64,000 nt of DNA from Harmonia axyridis (lineage: Eukaryota; Arthropoda; Insecta; Coleoptera; Coccinellidae): assembly GCF_914767665.1 (NCBI RefSeq), contig NC_059508.1:26101501-26165500 (forward strand), given 5' to 3'. Below the pieces are notes generated by a model, which saw only the letters and a program-made list of their open reading frames with translations, was not told the DNA's origin and made no database searches. Within the stretch, counting starts at the first letter, position 1. Each line of letters starts with the position of its first letter. Below are positions 59,314 through 64,000 of this stretch, piece by piece. The position numbers and the translations under genes were made by a program.

Positions 59314-60592
59314 TTTGGTATAAGGGACTGTTCTTATTCCCTTCTTTTTGTTTAATGAACAATTATCCAAGTAAGCCGTTCCACATTGTTGATTTTCTTT
59401 GGCTCGGATGTCACGCAGGTAGCTGTAATCTCCCACGTGGTAAGGTCAATTGCTGCTGTAACCACGAATGCACGACTGACTTCTGTTGTTGATTTCATTC
59501 GTTTGTTATTTTCTTCAATGATTCTCATTCTAACACTTTTCATCTTATTGCACAGGGACGAAAGCTTGACACGCGTGTCTAAGGAAACCACTTTGGTATA
59601 AGGGACTGTTCTTATTCCCTTCTTTTTGTTTAATGAACAATTATCCAAGTAAGCCATTCCACATTGTTGATTTTCTTGGACTCGGATGTCACGCAGGTAG
59701 CTATAATCTCCCACGTGGTGAGGTCAATTGCTGCTGTAACCACAAATGCACGACTGACTTCTGTTGTTGATTTCATTCGTTTGTTATTTTCTTCATTGAT
59801 TCTCATTCTAACACTTTTCATCGTATTGCACAAGGACGAAAGCTTGACACGCGTGTCTAAGGAAACCACTTTGGTATAAGGGACTGTTCTTATTCCCTTC
59901 TTTTTGTTTAATGAACAATTATCCAAGTAAGCCGTTCCACATTGTTGATTTTCTTGGGCTCGGATGTCACGCAGGTAGCTATAATCTCCCACGTGTTAAG
60001 GTCAATTGCTGCTGTAATCACAAATGCACGACTGACTTCTGTTGTTGATTTGATTTGTTTGTTATTTCCTTCAATGTTTCTCATTCTAACACTTCTCATC
60101 GTATTGCACAGGGACGAAAGCTTGACACACGTGTCTATGGAAACCACATTGGTATAAGGGACTGTTCTTATTCCCTTCTTTCTGTATAATGATCAATTAT
60201 CCAAGTAAGCCATTCCACATTGTTGATTTTCTTGGACTCGGATGACACGCAGTTAGCTATTATCTTTTACGTGGTAAGGTCAATTGCTGCTGTAACCACA
60301 AATGCACGACTGACTTCTGTTGTTGATTTCATTTGTTTGTTATTTCCTTTAATGTTTCTCATTCTAACATTTCTCATCGTATTGCACAGGGACGAAAGCT
60401 TGACACACGTGTCTAAGGAAACCACTTTGGTATAAGGGACTGTTCTTATTCCCTTCTTTTTGTTTAATGAACAATTATCCAAGTAAGCCGTTCCACATTG
60501 TTCATTTTCTTGGGCTCGGATGTCACGCAGGTAACTGTAATCTCCCACGTGGTAAGGTCGATTGCTGCTGTAACCACAAATGCACGACTGAC
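59314..60592 (+). repeat. Block W, copy 2
   Basis: Second copy of 47,642-48,920: TTTGGCTCGG, GCACAAGG, ITN, FY and G head. The G unit at 60,498 continues with an ATTTCC/ATGATTCTC body, unlike 48,826, which marks the end of the match. CACGTGTTAAGG at 59,993 is a private change. Confidence 0.84.
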
Positions 60593-62441
60593 TTCTGTTG
60601 TTGATTTCATTTGTTTGTTATTTCCTTCTATGATTCTCATTCTAACACTTTTCATCGTATTGCACAAGGACGAAAGCTTGACACGCGTGTCTAAGGAAAC
60701 CACTTTGGTATAAGGGACTGTTCTTATTCCCTTCTTTTTGTTTAATGAACAATTATCCAAGTAAGCCGTTCCACATTGTTGATTTTCTTGGGCTCGGATG
60801 TCACGCAGGTAGCTATAATCTCCCACGTGGTAAGGTCAATTGCTGCTGTAATCACAAATGCACGACTGACTTCTGTTGTTGATTTGATTTGTTTGTTATT
60901 TCCTTCAATGTTTCTCATTCTAACACTTCTCATCGTATTGCACAGGGACGAAAGCCTGACACACGTGTCTATGGAAACCACATTGGTATAAGGGACTGTT
61001 CTTATTCCCTTCTTTTTGTTTAATGAACAATTATCCAAGTAAGCAATTCCACATTGTTGATTTTCTTGGACTCGGATGTCACGCCGGTAGCTATAGTCTC
61101 CCACGTGGTAAGGTCAATTGCTGCTGTAACCACAAATGCACGACTGACTTCTGTTGTTGATTTCATTTGTTCGTTATTTCCTTTAATGTTTCTCATTCAT
61201 ACACTTTTCATCGTATTGCACAGGGACGAAAGCCTGACACGCGTGTCTACGGAAACCACTTTGGTATAAGGGACTGTTCTTATTCCCTTCTTTTTGTTTA
61301 ATGAACAATTATCCAAGTAAGCCGTTCCACATTGTTGATTTTCTTTGGCTCGGATGTCACGCAGGTAGCTGTAATCTCCCACGTGGTAAGGTCAATTGCT
61401 GCTGTAACCACGAATGCACGACTGACTTCTGTTGTTGATTTCATTCGTTTGTTATTTTCTTCAATGATTCTCATTCTAACACTTTTCATCTTATTGCACA
61501 GGGACGAAATCTTGACACGCGTGTCTAAGGAAACCACTTTGGTATAAGGACTGTTCTTATTCCCTTCTTTTGTTTAATGAACAATTATCCAAGTAAGCAA
61601 TTCCATATTGTTGATTTTCTTGGACTCGGATGTCACGCCGGTAGCTATAATCTCCCACGTGGTAAAGTCAATTGCTGCTGTAACCACAAATGCACGACTG
61701 ACTTCTGTTGTTGATTTCATTTGTTTGTTATTTCCTTTAATGTTTCTTATTCTAACACTTTTCATCGTATTGCACAGGGACGAAAGCTTGACACGCGTGT
61801 CTAAGGAAACCACTTTGGTATAAGGGACTGTTCTTATTCCCTTCTTTTTGTTTAATGAACAATTATCCAAGTTAGCCGTTCCACATTGTTGATTTTCTTG
61901 GGCTCGGATGTCACGCAGGTAGCTGTAATCTCCCACGTGGTAAGGTCAATTGCTGCTGTAACCACGAATGCACGACTGACTTCTGTTGTTGATTTCATTC
62001 GTTTGTTATTTTCTTCAATGATTCTCATTCTTACACTTTTCATCGTATTGCACAGGGACGAAAGCTTGACACGCGTGTCTAAGGAAACCACTTTGGTATA
62101 AGGGACTGTTCTTATTCCCTTCTTTTTGTTTAATGAACAATTATCCAAGTAAGCAATTCCACATTGTTGATTTTCTTGGACTCGGATGTCACGCAGGTAG
62201 CTATAATCTCCCACGTGGTGAGGTCAATTGCTGCTGTAAGCACAAATGCACGACTGACTTCTGTTGTTGATTTCATTCGTTTGTTATTTTCTTCAATGAT
62301 TCTCATTCTAACACTTTTCATCGTATTGCACAGGGACGAAAGCTTGACACGCGTGACTAAGGAAACCACTTTGGTATGAGGGACTGCTCTTCTTCCCTTT
62401 TTTCTTTTTGATGAACAATTATCAAAGTAAGCCATTCCACA
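60593..62441 (+). repeat. CACGCGTG-class units near the right end
   Basis: ITN (60,776, AAAGCCTGAC), GCCGGTAGC units (61,054 and 61,608), TTTGGCTCGG (61,332) and G-like units (61,886). The AAGCTT site is lost to AAGCCTGAC at 60,953 and 61,230 and to AAATCTTGAC at 61,507. Two bases missing in the tract near 61,549-61,572 make that unit 276 bp. Confidence 0.8.
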
Positions 62442-62719
62442 TTGTTGATTTTCTTGGACTAGGATGTCACGCAGCTATCTATAATCTCCCACGTGGAAAG
62501 GTCAATTGCTGCTGTAACCACAAATGCACGACTGACTTCTGTTGTTGATTTCATTTGTTTGTTATTTCCTTCTATGTTTCTCATTCTAACACTTTTCATC
62601 GTATTGCACAGGGACGAAAGCTTGACACACATGTCTGAGAAAACCACTTTGGTATAAGGGACTGTTCTTATTCCCTTCTTTCTGTATAATGAACAATTAT
62701 CCAAGTAAGCCATTCCACA
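62442..62719 (+). repeat. CTAGG marker unit, right-end copy
   Basis: A 278-bp unit with CTAGGATGTCACG, GCAGCTATCT and GGAAAGGTC, ending in GACACACATGTCTGAG. Immediately after it begins copy 4 of the 402-bp composite, the same neighbour relation as in segment B. Confidence 0.85.
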
Positions 62720-63121
62720 TTGTTGATTTTCTTGGACTCGGATGTCACGCATGTAGCTACAATCTCTCAATTGGTAAGGTCAATTGCTGCTGTGACCAAA
62801 ACTGGACGGCTGACTTCTGTTGTTGATTTCATTTGTTTGTTATTTCCTCCAATATTTATTATTAAGCCATTCCACATTTTTGATTTCCTCCCACGTGGTA
62901 AGGTCAATTGCTGCTGTAACCAAAACTGGACGGTTGACTTCTGTTGTTGATTTCATTCGTTTGTTATTTCCTTCAATGTTTCTTACTCTAACACTTTTTG
63001 TCGTATTGCTGAGGGATGAAAGCTTGACACACGTGTCTAAGGAAACCACTTTGGTATAAAGGACTGTTCTTATTTCCTTTTTTTTGTTTAATCAACAATT
63101 ATCCGAGTAGGCCATTCCACA
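62720..63121 (+). repeat. 402-bp composite of two truncated units, copy 4
   Basis: Anchors 62,720, 62,878 and 63,122 give the same 158 + 244 bp lengths as copy 1. It differs from copy 1 by few bases (CTGTGACCAAAAC at 62,788, ATATTTATTATTAAG at about 62,855). Confidence 0.92.
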
Positions 63122-64000
63122 TTGTTGATTTTCTTGGACTCGGATGTCTCGCAGGTAGCTATAATCTCCCACGTGGTAAGGTCAATTGCTGCTGTAACCA
63201 CAAATGCACGTCTGACTTCTGTTGTTGATTTCATTTGTTTGTTATTTCCTTCTATGTTTCTCATTCTAACACTTTTCATCGTATTGCACAGGGACGAAAG
63301 CTTGACACGCGTGTCTAAGGAAACCACTTTGGTATAAGGGACTGTTCTTATTCCCTTCTTTTTGTTTGATGAACAATTATCCAAGTAAGCTATTCCACAT
63401 TGTTGATTTTCTTGGACTCGGATGTCATGCAGGTAGCTATAATCTCCTACGTGGTAAGGTCAATTGCTGCTGTAACCACAAATGCACGACTGACTTCGGT
63501 TGTTGATTTCATTTGTTTGTTATTTCATTCTATGTTTCTCATTCTAACACTTTTCATCGTATTGCACAGGGACGAAAGCTTGACACACGTGTCTAAGGAA
63601 ACCACTTTGGTATAAGGGAATGTTCTTATTCCCTTTCTTTTTGTTTAATGAACAATTATCCAAGTAAGCCATTCCACATTGTTGATTTTCTTGGACTCGG
63701 ATGACACGCGGGTAGCTATAATCTCCCACGTGGTGAGGTCAATTGCTGCTGTAACCACAATTGGACGGCTGACTTCTGTTGTTGATTTCATTTGTTTGTT
63801 ATTTCCTTCAATGTTCCTCATTCTAACACTTCTCATCGTATTGCACAGGGACGAAAGCTTGACACACGTGTCTAAGGAAACCACTTTGGTATAAGGGACT
63901 GTTCTTACTCCATTCTTTCTGTATGATGATCAATTATCCAAGTAAGCCATTCCACATTATTGATTTTCTTGGACTCGGATGTCACGCAGGTAGCTATAAT
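63122..64000 (+). repeat. Last units of the window
   Basis: Units with GTCTCGCAGG (63,122), GTCATGCAGG and TTTCATTCTATG (63,400), an R-type full-length AATTGGACGG unit (63,679), and a partial unit cut by the window edge. The GTCTCGCAGG unit directly follows the composite, as it also does, inverted, at 16,935-17,150 and 18,697-18,912. Confidence 0.85.

Larger units (their letters stand above)
1..64000. repeat. 278-bp satellite DNA array filling the window
   Basis: The same 278-bp unit recurs from the first base to the last. Taking the TTG of the TTGTTGATTTTC motif as anchor, it falls at 1298, 1576, 1854 and so on in steps of 278, with small indels. About 230 units fit. Each normally has one AAGCTT site, a CCACGTGG palindrome, a second palindrome just after AAGCTT, and a T-rich tract before CAATTATCC. 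Seven CpG sites per unit are mostly kept. No stretch longer than a few bases is foreign to the unit, so the window contains no single-copy DNA. Arrays of this kind are typical of eukaryotic constitutive heterochromatin; that placement is inference. I do not recognise the family. Confidence 0.98.
42811..64000 (+). repeat. Segment C: forward-oriented satellite units
   Basis: About 76 units lie in forward orientation and run off the right edge of the window. The left part (42,811-45,767) has several shortened units. From 45,768 onward a module with subtype order CN, plain, ITN, FY, G recurs three times, each copy missing different units. Between the second and third copies is a very uniform stretch (52,961-54,900). 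The right end (62,380-63,121) repeats the marker-unit plus composite arrangement also seen at the window start and, inverted, near 19,300-19,680. Confidence 0.95.

Noticed and set aside
203..63894. Hundreds of open frames of 60-213 codons on both strands with near-identical translations
   Set aside because: They are the same repeat read in each unit on both strands. Most begin at TTG or GTG, the 278-bp period shifts frame at each unit boundary, and variation changes amino acids freely. None resembles a protein I know.
1..64000. CRISPR array
   Set aside because: The repeat is regular, but there are no unique spacers; repeat follows repeat with 278-bp units.
1..64000. Transposon, LTR or retroelement array
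   Set aside because: No terminal repeats with target duplications and no reverse transcriptase, integrase or transposase frame was seen. Inverted arms at J1 and J2 are satellite units in opposite direction.
1..64000. Tandem RNA genes (5S, tRNA, Pol III units)
   Set aside because: I found no convincing tRNA A/B boxes and no rRNA core motif. T runs that could end Pol III transcripts are just the pyrimidine tract.
1..64000. CENP-B box or telomere repeats
   Set aside because: I saw no match to the CENP-B box pattern and no short telomeric repeat run. CACGTG alone is too common to call a centromere element.

Overview
The whole 64 kb window is one block of satellite DNA. I see no protein-coding gene, RNA gene, transposon or single-copy sequence in it. 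The repeat unit is 278 bp, about 39% G+C by hand count of one consensus unit, and roughly 230 units lie end to end. Each unit carries one AAGCTT (HindIII) site, two short palindromes built on ACGT cores about half a unit apart, and a variable pyrimidine/T-rich tract. An unbroken array of this size points to eukaryotic heterochromatin (pericentromere, centromere, subtelomere, or a sex or B chromosome). I do not recognise the satellite family and cannot name the organism.

The array has three parts set by unit direction. Segment A (1-16,905) reads forward, segment B (16,908-42,810) reads reverse, and segment C (42,811-64,000) reads forward again. The two switch points, J1 near 16,905 and J2 near 42,808, are sharp and lie inside units. 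The same sequence subtypes occur in all three segments, so they diversified before or independently of the direction switches.

Above the 278-bp period there is a patchwork of recent duplications. Segment A has an 834-bp (3-unit) tandem duplication, a 2,497-bp (9-unit) tandem duplication at 3,475-8,468, and a partial second copy of the supermodule from about 9,053. Segment B has three copies of a ~2.4-2.6 kb block (21,030-29,980) and four copies of a 1,110-bp four-unit block (32,651-41,523). Segment C has a 2.25-kb block duplicated 3,611 bp apart, a module present three times (from 45,768, 50,496 and 57,996), and a very uniform run at 52,961-54,900. A core order of subtypes (called ITN, FY and G here) recurs in both orientations.

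Odd units mark individual rearrangements. They include a 402-bp composite of two truncated units (four copies), a ~138-bp half-unit carried in four block copies, a 276-bp subtype found only in segment B, several deletions at short direct repeats, and a 13-bp-arm hairpin that looks like a template-switch mutation.

Many open frames of 60-213 codons exist on both strands, but they are by-products of the repeat. They recur in every unit on both strands, mostly begin at TTG or GTG, and the 278-bp period breaks the frame at each unit boundary. Subtype labels below are mine: ITN (AATCACAAATG and GATTTGATTT), FY (GACACGCAG and TTTTACGTGG), G (GGGCTCGG and AGCTGTAATC), CN (TGTAACGTGG), R (GACACGCGGGTAG and AATTGGACGG), N (TCTAATGTTG).
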